NCBI GenBank assembly: GCA_016875635.1
Contig: VGPD01000001.1
Span: 45,641-109,640 of the forward strand
Length of the DNA: 64,000 nt
From: Chloroflexota bacterium
GTDB taxonomy: Bacteria > Chloroflexota > Dehalococcoidia > UBA2979
Direction of reading: 5' to 3'
This document shows, one piece after another, positions 47,853-56,182 of this stretch; position 1 is the first letter of the stretch, and each line of letters starts with the position of its first letter. A model generated the notes under the pieces. It did not search any database, was not told the DNA's origin, and was given only the letters and a program-made list of their open reading frames with translations. The position numbers and the translations under genes were made by a program.

Positions 47853-48551
47853 ATGCAACGGATTCTGGTGCTCACGCGCGATGGCGAGCATCTGCGCTCG
47901 GTGGAAGCCGCGGCGCGGCCCGATGGCCGCGTGGTGCGTGCCGAACCCTCCGCCGAGGGCGCCTTGATCGCCGTGCGCGACTGGCGGCCTGCCGTGGTCA
48001 TCCTCGACCTCTCGATCGGCCTCACGGCGGGTGGTGTTGCCGCATTGCTGCGCGACGAAGCGCTGGCCGAGAGCACCGCCGTCATCGCGATTGCGACACC
48101 CGGACAGCTCGGCCTCATCGGCCCAGGTACGCAGGTGGACGACTTCGTCCTCTCCCCCGTCGACGATATCGAACTCCGCCTGCGGCTCTCCCGATTGATC
48201 TGGGAGCGGACCGGCGCGACTGACGGCTCGATGATTCGTCACGGCGCCCTCGTGATCGACCTCGAGCGGTATAAGGTCACGGTCGACAGCGAGGTCGTCG
48301 ACCTGACCTACAAGGAATACGAGCTCCTCCGCTTCCTCGCCTCGAACCCCGGCAAGCCGTTCACGCGCGAAGTGCTGCTGAACCAGGTTTGGGGCTACGA
48401 CTACTACGGGGGTTCGCGCACCGTGGACGTCCACATCAGGCGCATCCGGGCCAAGATCGAGCGGCGCGAGCAGTACATCGACACTGTTCGGAACGTCGGT
48501 TATCGCTTTATGGAGACGTTTGGCGCTTCACCCGCGCCCCAATCTCGTTAA
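47853..48551 (+). CDS. OmpR/PhoB-type regulator with atypical receiver
   Basis: VVILDLSIGLTAGG receiver core, LSP in place of the usual KP; LTYKEYELLRFLASNPGKPFTREVLLNQVWGYDYYGGSRTVDVHIRRIRAKIE. Confidence 0.9.
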   Translation: MQRILVLTRDGEHLRSVEAAARPDGRVVRAEPSAEGALIAVRDWRPAVVILDLSIGLTAGGVAALLRDEALAESTAVIAIATPGQLGLIGPGTQVDDFVLSPVDDIELRLRLSRLIWERTGATDGSMIRHGALVIDLERYKVTVDSEVVDLTYKEYELLRFLASNPGKPFTREVLLNQVWGYDYYGGSRTVDVHIRRIRAKIERREQYIDTVRNVGYRFMETFGASPAPQSR

Positions 48552-48747
48552 CGCGGAGCGCCCGCTGACGAATCGTTCGTGAATCTGACAAGGGTTTCCG
48601 ACGGTGCCCCCTCCGTCTTATGCTTCCCGGGTGGGAAGCCGCGAACGCCAGTGGCTTGGCGTCGCCCGCATCCTGCGAAGACGAACTCTCCCGGCTCCGA
48701 TCGCCGGTTGCTCGCTATCGAGGCGAGGGCACTCGTGAGGCCCGCCC

Positions 48748-49803
48748 ATGTACGTCGTCCACACGACCGACCTGACCAAGATCTACCATGACAAATACAT
48801 CGCCCTGAACGCGCTCAACCTGCGTGTGGAGAAGGGCATGGTGTTCGGCCTCGTCGGCCCCAACGGTGCAGGCAAGTCCACCACCTTCCGCATCCTCCTC
48901 GGGCTTCAGCGCGAGACGGCGGGCGAGGTGCAGGTGCTGGGTGAGGAGATGACACCCGAGCGGGCGGACCTTCGCCGGCGCATCGGCTTCCTGCCCACGA
49001 ACCCGGCCTTCCCGAAGCACATGACGCCGATCGGGTTCCTCCAGTTCGTTAGCCGCATCCTCGGCATGCCCTACGAACGGGCGCGCGTCCAGATGGCGCG
49101 CCTCCTCCAGGCGGTCGACCTCACGCAGGCGGCGTCCCAGAAGATCGAGGGGTTCTCGACCGGTATGCTCACGCGCCTCGGCATCGCCGCGTCGTTGATG
49201 AACGACCCGGAGTTGCTCATCCTCGACGAACCGACTTCCGGTCTGGATCCGGCGGGCCGGAAGCAGACCATCGAGTTGATCCGCGAACTGTCCGGACGCG
49301 ACCGCACGATCATCATCGCGACGCACATCCTGACCGACGTGGAACGCGTGTGCACCGATGTCGGCATCATCTCCCAGGGACGGATGATCTACTCGGGCCC
49401 CATGTCGGAGATGCGCCGGCTCGCCCGCCAGGGCACGATCTCCGTGGAGATCGAAGGCAATGGCACGGCGTTTGAGCAGCAGATCCACACGCTGGATGAC
49501 ATCGGCTCGGTCCGGTACGAGCGGGTGGGCGCGGAGTTCCGGATCACGTTCCTCGGCACGGAGTCGTTGACGGTCTACCTGACGCGCGTGCTGCAACTGA
49601 TCGACCGCACCGGCGTGGAGTTGTTGCGCGTGGACACCGGTTCGGACGAAATCGAAGAGGCCTTCCTGCGCCGGCTGGAGGAGGACCGCACGCGCGGCTT
49701 CCTGCGCGCCGCCGCCTGGGCCGCCACACAGGACCTCTCCCGTCGCACGGGCCGGGAGAATGAGGAGATCGATGCAGGCATTCCTGGCCATCCTCCGGTA
49801 TGA
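48748..49803 (+). CDS. ABC transporter ATP-binding protein
   Basis: GLVGPNGAGKSTTFRILLGL; LLILDEPTSGLDPAGR. Confidence 0.95.
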   Translation: MYVVHTTDLTKIYHDKYIALNALNLRVEKGMVFGLVGPNGAGKSTTFRILLGLQRETAGEVQVLGEEMTPERADLRRRIGFLPTNPAFPKHMTPIGFLQFVSRILGMPYERARVQMARLLQAVDLTQAASQKIEGFSTGMLTRLGIAASLMNDPELLILDEPTSGLDPAGRKQTIELIRELSGRDRTIIIATHILTDVERVCTDVGIISQGRMIYSGPMSEMRRLARQGTISVEIEGNGTAFEQQIHTLDDIGSVRYERVGAEFRITFLGTESLTVYLTRVLQLIDRTGVELLRVDTGSDEIEEAFLRRLEEDRTRGFLRAAAWAATQDLSRRTGRENEEIDAGIPGHPPV

Positions 49804-50488
49804 CCTCGGCATCCTCCTCCGCTCATGGATCACGCGGATCTGGATTCCCCTGCTCATCGCCCCCGCACTGTTTCTCGTCGTGGTCGCCGCGAACGAAAAT
49901 GAGCTCGCGTCCGAGACGCTGGCCGCCTACGTCCAGGCTGTCCTGATCCCGATCTCCGGGCTCGCGATCGCCGTCCTCGGCACGGGCGCCGTGAGCGGCG
50001 AGTCCGGCGTGCTCGCAGATGGCATCCTCTCCCGTTCGGTCACGCGCACCGAGTACATCAGCGCGAAGATCGCGGCCCGCCTCGGCTTCGCCGCCGCGGT
50101 GACGCTGGCCGCGCTGATCCCGTTCGTCTACCTGATCAACCGGTACGCGGAACCGGACACGTCGTGGGCCGGGATCTTCGTCGGGCTGATCATCGTGCTG
50201 CTGCTGCTGCTGTTCCTCGGTGCCATCGGGATCACGCTCTCGACAATGCTCTCGAACGGGCTGCTCTCCACGCTCATCCTCTTCCTCGGCGTCACGCTTT
50301 CCGGTGCGGCGCTGCAATTCCTCGGCCTGACCTGGATGAGCGCCACCGCCGTGATCGTCGGCCTGCCCGCGACGTTCCGCGGTGACACCAACTGGTGGGA
50401 ACTGCTCCGCGTGTTCCTCGTGTTCACGACGCTGACCGGCACCGCCGTCATTACCTCGTTCTGGGTGTTCCGCCGTCGCGACCTGTAG
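49772..50488 (+). CDS. ABC-2 type transporter permease
   Basis: Six hydrophobic segments; SD gaggaga before ATG; coupled to the ATPase gene. Confidence 0.88.
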   Translation: MQAFLAILRYDLGILLRSWITRIWIPLLIAPALFLVVVAANENELASETLAAYVQAVLIPISGLAIAVLGTGAVSGESGVLADGILSRSVTRTEYISAKIAARLGFAAAVTLAALIPFVYLINRYAEPDTSWAGIFVGLIIVLLLLLFLGAIGITLSTMLSNGLLSTLILFLGVTLSGAALQFLGLTWMSATAVIVGLPATFRGDTNWWELLRVFLVFTTLTGTAVITSFWVFRRRDL

Positions 50489-50514
50489 ACGCCGGACTCG
50501 GACGGGAGACACAG

Positions 50515-50539
50515 GCAGGGCGGCCTATGGCCGCCCTGC
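50515..50539. terminator. 11-bp perfect hairpin between convergent permease and MerR genes (bidirectional)
   Basis: gcagggcggcc-tat-ggccgccctgc. Confidence 0.8.
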
Positions 50540-50562
50540 TCCATCATCTTCGCGCGGGTTTG

Positions 50563-51090
50563 TCAGACCTTCGTGCCTCGCTTCTGCTCTTCGATCTGCT
50601 GGAGAAGATCCGTCCGACGCGCGTGCATGCGCGCCATCTTCGCGCTCAGTTCTTCCTTCATCGCGGAGAGGTGGGTCACCTTGTGTTCGACGACCTCGAG
50701 CTGGCGCGACAGTGCGGTGATCACGGTGGTCACACGGGCCACACGTTCCGGCAATTCACGGTCCGGACGGAACGTCGCCGCGATCTGCTGCAGTTCTTCC
50801 TCGGCGTCCACCATCTCCTTGATCTCGGAGAGCGTGAAGCCCAGCAGGTCTTGCAGGCGACGGATGTACGTGACCCGGTTGATGTCCTCGTCGGAGTACA
50901 GACGGAAGCCGCCGTCCATCCGCTCGGGCGGGTCGAGCAGACCCTTCTCCTCGTAAAACCGAAGAGTGCGCTGCGTAACGCCAGTACGCTCGGCGACCTC
51001 GCCGATCTGATAACGCTGGGGCTTGGGCGTACCCGCGGCCTCTGCCGTCATCCGGACCATCCATCCGCAGCCCTCGATGGGCCCACGCAC
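50563..51090 (-). CDS. MerR family regulator
   Basis: YQIGEVAERTGVTQRTLRFYEEKGLLDPPERMDGGFRLYSDEDINRV. Confidence 0.92.
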   Translation of the reverse strand: MRGPIEGCGWMVRMTAEAAGTPKPQRYQIGEVAERTGVTQRTLRFYEEKGLLDPPERMDGGFRLYSDEDINRVTYIRRLQDLLGFTLSEIKEMVDAEEELQQIAATFRPDRELPERVARVTTVITALSRQLEVVEHKVTHLSAMKEELSAKMARMHARRTDLLQQIEEQKRGTKV

Positions 51091-51231
51091 ACAACACCTG
51101 TGTGCGACGCCACGGTACTCAGCGCCGCGCGCGTCGCAAGGGTACTTGGTCGATTGTTATCTGTCCGTAACGCCGTGACCCGACAGCATCTCGCCGGGAG
51201 ATCCGAAGATTCCGCAGATTCGCGTTATCTC

Positions 51232-51969
51232 TTAGAGGTCATCGTCGTCGTGATCGTGCTCGTGTTCGGAGGGGGCGACCCGCAGTCCCAGCGACGCCGT
51301 CACACCTTCGTTCCGACGCCTCCGGGGAGCGGGCACGGCCTCCGCGGATTCCACCACGGCGCGCAGCGCGGTTGCGTCACCGCGCACCAGCACGGCCGCG
51401 GCCCCTGCATCGCGCCATGCCTCAAGCGCCGCCGTCGAGGGCGTCTGTTCCGAGGCGACCAGCAGCGGCGCGCCCACGTATCCGGCGACGCGCCGGAGCG
51501 CGAGGAGGTCCCGCACCATCAGCGCGTTCGGGTCGCCTGTGACCAGGACGGCATCGAGGTCGATCGCCGCAATCGAGCGGAGCCGTTGCTCGTCGTGGTC
51601 CGCACCGAGCACGAGCACCCGTCCAATCTCCTCGACCGCCATGCTGGAGGCGTGCGCACGCCCGTCGTCGAAGACAAAGAAGTCGGCGCCGGCGTCGCGC
51701 GCGGCCTGCACGCTCTCGCGGTCGGCGTCTTCCAGCCACACCGCCGTGGGCCGGCCTGCCGCCGCCGCCACAGCCCCGATGTCGCCCGCGGTGCCGGTGG
51801 AGACGATCGCGTCTACACCCGCCTCTGCAGCAGCCTTCGCCGCAGCGGCGTCCGCTGCCTCCGCCAGCACCAGGATGTGGCGTGTCTTCGTGGCTTTCGA
51901 CAGCGCAGCAAAGCCGAAGCCGGCGGGTGCCTTGCCGGTGTCGCGGATCAGTTGGCGGAATTTGCTCAT
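51232..51969 (-). CDS. Ala-rich alpha/beta repeat protein with acidic/His tail, unknown function
   Basis: LAEAADAAAAKAAAEAGVDAIV...ESVQAARDAGADFFVF; C-terminal SEHEHDHDDDDL. Confidence 0.6.
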   Translation of the reverse strand: MSKFRQLIRDTGKAPAGFGFAALSKATKTRHILVLAEAADAAAAKAAAEAGVDAIVSTGTAGDIGAVAAAAGRPTAVWLEDADRESVQAARDAGADFFVFDDGRAHASSMAVEEIGRVLVLGADHDEQRLRSIAAIDLDAVLVTGDPNALMVRDLLALRRVAGYVGAPLLVASEQTPSTAALEAWRDAGAAAVLVRGDATALRAVVESAEAVPAPRRRRNEGVTASLGLRVAPSEHEHDHDDDDL

Positions 51970-52040
51970 GGGGGACTCCGTGCGCGTTGAAGATCAGGAG
52001 AAAAGAGATCGCGGCACGCGAAGTGTCAGGCGGTCGGTGG

Positions 52041-52112
52041 AGCCGCCGGTGGGACTCGAACCCACGACCTGCTGTTTACGAAACAGCTGCTCTGCCTCTG
52101 AGCTACAGCGGC
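52041..52112 (-). tRNA. tRNA-Thr (anticodon CGT), CCA encoded at 52038-52040
   Basis: GCCGCTGTAGCTCAGAGGCAGAGCAGCTGTTTCGTAAACAGCAGGTCGTGGGTTCGAGTCCCACCGGCGGCT; all arms pair. Confidence 0.96.
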
Positions 52113-52405
52113 GTGTCGTCCGGCCAGTATAGGGAGCGCCTCACTTCTGGCCAATGCATGGGATGACGCCAGCGCCGGAGCACCCGCGATCCGACCGCTG
52201 GCCAGTCGCCACGAAGGCCTCCACATGGAGGCCTTCGCGCAATGACAACGGCCGCCACACCCACCATTAAGCCTAGGTGTGTATTCATGCGTGCCCTCCG
52301 AGGTGGGCCTGTGGATGCGCGGAACATCGAACCCACCCGCGACCCGCTATCGAAGTGTGAATGCGCTCCGGTGTCGCGGGAGGTGTATAAGGCCCCCGTA
52401 AACGC

Positions 52406-53206
52406 TCAGCGCGGCCGGCGCAGCCCTACGATCAGCACCGGCGGCAGCCCGTCCAGGTCACGCCAGCGGCCCGTATCGCCTTCGGGGAAGGCACTCTCGA
52501 CGAGGCCGTCGAGCACGAGGCCCGCCTCGAACGCCGGGCGCAGCAGCGACTGGAGCGAGCGGTGGAAGTACGGCTGCGGCACCGGTTGGCCGTGGATCGC
52601 CTGTCCGTAGGAGACGCGGTCGGCCAGGTAGCCGCGCACCTTCACGAACTTGCGGCGCACCAGGCCGTTCGCGCTCTCCTCGGTCTCCTCGACGTGGACC
52701 GCGTGCGTGCCGTTGAAGGCGGGGTGCTGCACGGAGAAGACGAACGGCGCACCGGGCCGCAACAGGTGCCCCAGCGCCCGGTAGAGCGGCGCGATCTCCG
52801 CCATGTCCATCAGCACCATGTTGGCGCAGGCCGCGTCGAACCCGCTGCCGCCGAGCGCGCGCAGGGCCGCCTCGTCGGTCGCGTCGACGCGGCGGTAGGT
52901 GATCCGCGCGTCCGCCGCCGCATCGCCGATGGTGCGCGCAGCGGCATGCGCCAGCAGTAGCGCAGAGACGTCGATCCCGGTCACGCGCACGCCGAGAGCG
53001 GCGACCCGGCGGCAGGTGAGGCCGTTGCCGCAGCCGACATCCAGCAGGTGGTCGCCCGGCGCCAGGCTGAGCAGGCGTTCCGTCTCCGGCCATACCAGTT
53101 GCATATGCCAGTCGTTGCCCTCGCCCATGTGGGCGTCCCAGAACGCCGCGTTCACGTCCCATGCGCGGGTGGACTCGGCCTGGCCGGGGGCGGGCTCATC
53201 GGGCAT
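52406..53206 (-). CDS. Class I SAM-dependent methyltransferase
   Basis: LLDVGCGNGLTCRRVAALGVRVTGIDVSALLLAHA. Confidence 0.9.
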   Translation of the reverse strand: MPDEPAPGQAESTRAWDVNAAFWDAHMGEGNDWHMQLVWPETERLLSLAPGDHLLDVGCGNGLTCRRVAALGVRVTGIDVSALLLAHAAARTIGDAAADARITYRRVDATDEAALRALGGSGFDAACANMVLMDMAEIAPLYRALGHLLRPGAPFVFSVQHPAFNGTHAVHVEETEESANGLVRRKFVKVRGYLADRVSYGQAIHGQPVPQPYFHRSLQSLLRPAFEAGLVLDGLVESAFPEGDTGRWRDLDGLPPVLIVGLRRPR

Positions 53207-53263
53207 GACACGTCTCCTCGGTGCGGACGGCGGAGGCTACGCGTGAGCGGTGTCCGAACGCAA

Positions 53264-53291
53264 GAACGGCGGGCCACGCGGCCCGCCGTTC
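53264..53291. terminator. 12-bp perfect hairpin
   Basis: gaacggcgggcc-acgc-ggcccgccgttc. Confidence 0.75.
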
Positions 53292-53325
53292 TCGATGTGT
53301 CGCTGCAAGAGTGGGAGGCCACCCG

Positions 53326-53510
53326 CTAGCCTCGCGGAAGTCCCAACCCGCGCGTCGCGATGACGTTGCGCTGGATCTCTGATGTGCCACCCGCGATCGT
53401 CGAGGAGACGGAGGAGAGATACACCGTGCCCCAGCGGCCACCCATCGGGACGTACTGCGGGGCGGCGCCGCCCCGCACGCCGCCGCTCACGCGCAATGTT
53501 CTTAGTGGCG
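53326..53510 (-). pseudogene. C-terminal fragment of an acyl-CoA dehydrogenase
   Basis: Manual translation ...GGRWGTVYLSSVSSTIAGGTSEIQRNVIATRGLGLPRG*, near-identical to the C-terminus of the 35742-36917 gene. Confidence 0.8.
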
Positions 53511-53516
53511 TGATCG

Positions 53517-53786
53517 CTAGTGGTGCGGTACGTCTGGTTTCTGGAACTCCCAGTCGAGGTGCCGCTCACGCCGGTAGAGGTAGCCCAGCGCCGCGACGGC
53601 GAACACCGCGAGCAGCGCGCCCACGGTCGCGAAGCCGATCATCAGCCCGTCGGCCGGGAGGGCCAGACCGCGCTCTGCCGCGTCCGCGTGCTGCGGATCG
53701 CTCGCACCGACCACCAGCGGCAGCGCCGCCGCCTGCGCGCCTGTCGCCATGGCCGAGGCGCGCACCGCCATCTTCGAGATCTGCAT
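53517..53786 (-). CDS. Small membrane protein
   Basis: 89 aa; LMIGFATVGALLAVFAVAALGYLYRRERHLDWEF. Confidence 0.55.
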   Translation of the reverse strand: MQISKMAVRASAMATGAQAAALPLVVGASDPQHADAAERGLALPADGLMIGFATVGALLAVFAVAALGYLYRRERHLDWEFQKPDVPHH

Positions 53787-53821
53787 CAGAAGCTCCGTCC
53801 ACGCATCGCTCGTGCACGCTC

Positions 53822-53861
53822 ATGCGTCGCCTTGCATCGCCTTGCGTCGCTCATGCATCGC
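53822..53861. repeat. Imperfect 10-bp tandem repeat (TTGCRTCGCY, about 4 units)
   Basis: atgcgtcgccttgcatcgccttgcgtcgctcatgcatcgc. Confidence 0.65.
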
Positions 53862-54013
53862 GCTGGCGAGGCGAGTCTACCGTCGTGCGCCGCTGGGATC
53901 ACGCGGGGGGACGCGGTCGAGATACCCCCTGATTGCCCCAGCGGGTAGCGCATCCCTATACTCACTAAGCCCAACTTGACGAGGGCAATGAGACGACGAT
54001 ATGGAGCAACGCT

Positions 54014-54148
54014 GTGAAGCGTACCTGGCAGCCGAAACGCCTTTCCCGTCAGCGCAAGCTCGGTTTCCGAGCCCGCATGGCCACGTCCGACGGGCGCAAC
54101 GTGATCGCCCGCCGGCGCGCCCACGGCCGCAAGCGGCTGTCGGTCTGA
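54014..54148 (+). CDS. rpmH: 50S ribosomal protein L34
   Basis: [44 protein letters not shown]; too short for the ORF track. Confidence 0.97.
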   Translation: MKRTWQPKRLSRQRKLGFRARMATSDGRNVIARRRAHGRKRLSV

Positions 54149-54220
54149 ATCCCACCACCGAGCCCCGGGCCTCCGCCCGGGCCTGCTAGCGACGCCTTCG
54201 CGGCGACACAGACCAACCCG

Positions 54221-54646
54221 ATGCGGGACCCTGGCGATCCATTCGGCCACGCCGGCCGTACGCCACCGGCGACGCCCCCGGACAGACTGCGCCGCCGCTC
54301 GGAGTTCGCCCTCGTCATGCGTGAGGGTCGCCGAGCGCGCCATTCGTTGCTCCACCTGGTCGTGCGCCACACGGGCGCGCCGGGGACGCGGATCGGGTTC
54401 TCTGTCGGAAAACGGGTCGGCGGCGCTGTAGTGCGCAATCAGGTGAAGCGGCGGCTGCGCATGATCGTCCGTGGGTTCGCCTGGCGTGATGGGTTGGACA
54501 TCGTCATCCTCGCCCAGCCTCCGGCTGCCATCGCTAGTTTCGAGGCGCTTTCTGGTGCTCTCGCGCGTACAAGTGATCAGGCACGTATTCTCGAATCTGA
54601 AACCAGCGGAAGTACCTCCAACACCGACGCAGGGCGCTCTCAGTGA
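54221..54646 (+). CDS. rnpA: Ribonuclease P protein component
   Basis: LRRRSEFALVMREGRRARH; GFSVGKRVGGAVVRNQVKRRLR. Confidence 0.94.
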   Translation: MRDPGDPFGHAGRTPPATPPDRLRRRSEFALVMREGRRARHSLLHLVVRHTGAPGTRIGFSVGKRVGGAVVRNQVKRRLRMIVRGFAWRDGLDIVILAQPPAAIASFEALSGALARTSDQARILESETSGSTSNTDAGRSQ

Positions 54647-54924
54647 CCGTCAGCCAAACGACTACTGGTGTGTCGAATGACCTGAGCAGCGGCCAGCGTG
54701 CTGCCCTGGGCATGATCCGTTGGTACCAGCGGATGATCTCGCCGAATCTGGGCACGAGGTGCCGGTTTGCCCCATCCTGCTCCCATTACGCCGCCGATGC
54801 CATCGAATTGCACGGATTGTCTCGCGGTATAGCGCTCGCGGTGCGTCGGCTTGCCCGTTGTCGACCCGGCGGCGGCTCAGGATTTGACGCCATCCCGCCT
54901 CGATCAAATGGGGAAGCCTCATGA
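54643..54924 (+). CDS. yidD: Membrane protein insertion efficiency factor YidD
   Basis: ALGMIRWYQRMISPNLGTRCRFAPSCSHYAADAIELHG. Confidence 0.94.
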   Translation: MTVSQTTTGVSNDLSSGQRAALGMIRWYQRMISPNLGTRCRFAPSCSHYAADAIELHGLSRGIALAVRRLARCRPGGGSGFDAIPPRSNGEAS

Positions 54925-54965
54925 TCGGCCTCCGGATCGCCCATCTGCGACCTGCCACCGAGCGG

Positions 54966-56174
54966 ATGTTTCACGTGAAACATATCCACAACCTCATCCA
55001 CAACCGGGACTCAGAGGGTGCTGGTTGTGGACAACTTGCGGGTCGCTCACCTGCACGACGACGGGTCACCGCGCTCGCAGGGCTCATCGCGGCCTCGACC
55101 CTCTTGATCGCCGGTTGTGGCGGGATCGCCCCCGCCGCTGGATGGGCGGCCCCGGCTCGCATGCCGGACGGCAGCATCCTGATCCAGGTGAAACCTGGCG
55201 AAGTGCGCGCCATCGACCCCTCCTCCGGGTCGGAGCGGTGGCACTTCCCGAACTCCGTCAAGACGGAGAAATCATCGAAGCGCGTCTCGCGCCCGGTGAA
55301 GGGCACGTTCTACGCAGCGCCCGTATTCGACCAGAATCGGACGTACCTCGTCTCGTACGAGGGGCATCTCGTCCGGCTCGACCGTCCGCAGGGGTCGACG
55401 GAGATTGCGAACCCCTGGACCGTCGAGTTGGGTGAGAACGTCGTCGCGACGCCGGTCCTGAGCGGCGGGCGCCTCTACGTGCCGACAGAGGCCGGCGAGG
55501 TGATCGCGGTCAACGCGGAGGACGGCAGCATCGTCTCGCGCATCAGGATCGAGTCCGGGCGCCTCTGGGGTTCACCGCTGATCTCTGGCGAAAACCTCAT
55601 CCTGTCGAACTTCGACCACAAGACGACGTACGCGATGCGGCTTTCCGACGGTCAGGCCGCATGGTCGACGGGGCACCTTGGCGCCTCCATCGCGGATCTC
55701 GTGGCCTCCGGGCAGAGTGTGCTGATTGGCTCCCTCGACGGCTCGCTGCACGCGATCGATGCCGCGAACGGAGCACCCCGCTGGCAGTTCGCGGCTGATG
55801 GCTGGGTGACCGGCTCCCCGCTCGTGGCCGGCGACACGATCTACGCCGGCACGATGAGGGGCAGCGTTTACGCGCTCACCCTCGACGGCCAGCAGCGCTG
55901 GCGGTTTACGCTCGACGACGCCAAGCCGGAGTTCCGGGCGACGCCGGCGCTGGTGAATGGCATACTAGTGGCCGTGTCGCGCCGCGGTGTCGTCGTCGGC
56001 CTCGACCCGGCGACCGGGCGCCAGCGCTGGCGCAGCGAGATCGCGGATGTCCGGCTGGACGCCAGCCCGCTGGCCGTTGACGGTTCCGTCTTCCTGGCGA
56101 CGACCAAGCACGCGTTGATCCGTGTCGACGCGTCATCCGGCGCAACCCAGACCATCAGCAATCCAAGCGAGTAG
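54966..56174 (+). CDS. PQQ-type beta-propeller lipoprotein
   Basis: Lipobox LIAGCGG; repeated blades such as GEVIAVNAEDGSIVSRI, GSLHAIDAANGAPRWQF, GSVYALTLDGQQRWRF; start uncertain (54921 or 54966). Confidence 0.88.
   Translation: MFHVKHIHNLIHNRDSEGAGCGQLAGRSPARRRVTALAGLIAASTLLIAGCGGIAPAAGWAAPARMPDGSILIQVKPGEVRAIDPSSGSERWHFPNSVKTEKSSKRVSRPVKGTFYAAPVFDQNRTYLVSYEGHLVRLDRPQGSTEIANPWTVELGENVVATPVLSGGRLYVPTEAGEVIAVNAEDGSIVSRIRIESGRLWGSPLISGENLILSNFDHKTTYAMRLSDGQAAWSTGHLGASIADLVASGQSVLIGSLDGSLHAIDAANGAPRWQFAADGWVTGSPLVAGDTIYAGTMRGSVYALTLDGQQRWRFTLDDAKPEFRATPALVNGILVAVSRRGVVVGLDPATGRQRWRSEIADVRLDASPLAVDGSVFLATTKHALIRVDASSGATQTISNPSE
54967..54982. promoter_or_regulatory. parS: parS centromere site TGTTTCACGTGAAACA
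   Basis: Perfect match to the known 16-bp consensus palindrome. Confidence 0.93.
54982..55034. promoter_or_regulatory. Cluster of three DnaA-box-like 9-mers
   Basis: atatccaca 54982-54990, tcatccaca 54994-55002, tgtggacaa 55026-55034 (reverse complement TTGTCCACA). Confidence 0.65.
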
Positions 56175-56182
56175 GGGAGCAC

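Noticed and set aside
48600-48624. GACGG-n8-CCGTC dyad before the ABC transporter considered as a MerR operator
   Set aside because: No -35 element at the 19-20 bp spacing expected for MerR-type promoters; evidence too thin
53237-53569. 110-aa minus ORF in the track
   Set aside because: Wrong frame; the adjacent frame carries the clear acyl-CoA dehydrogenase C-terminal relic
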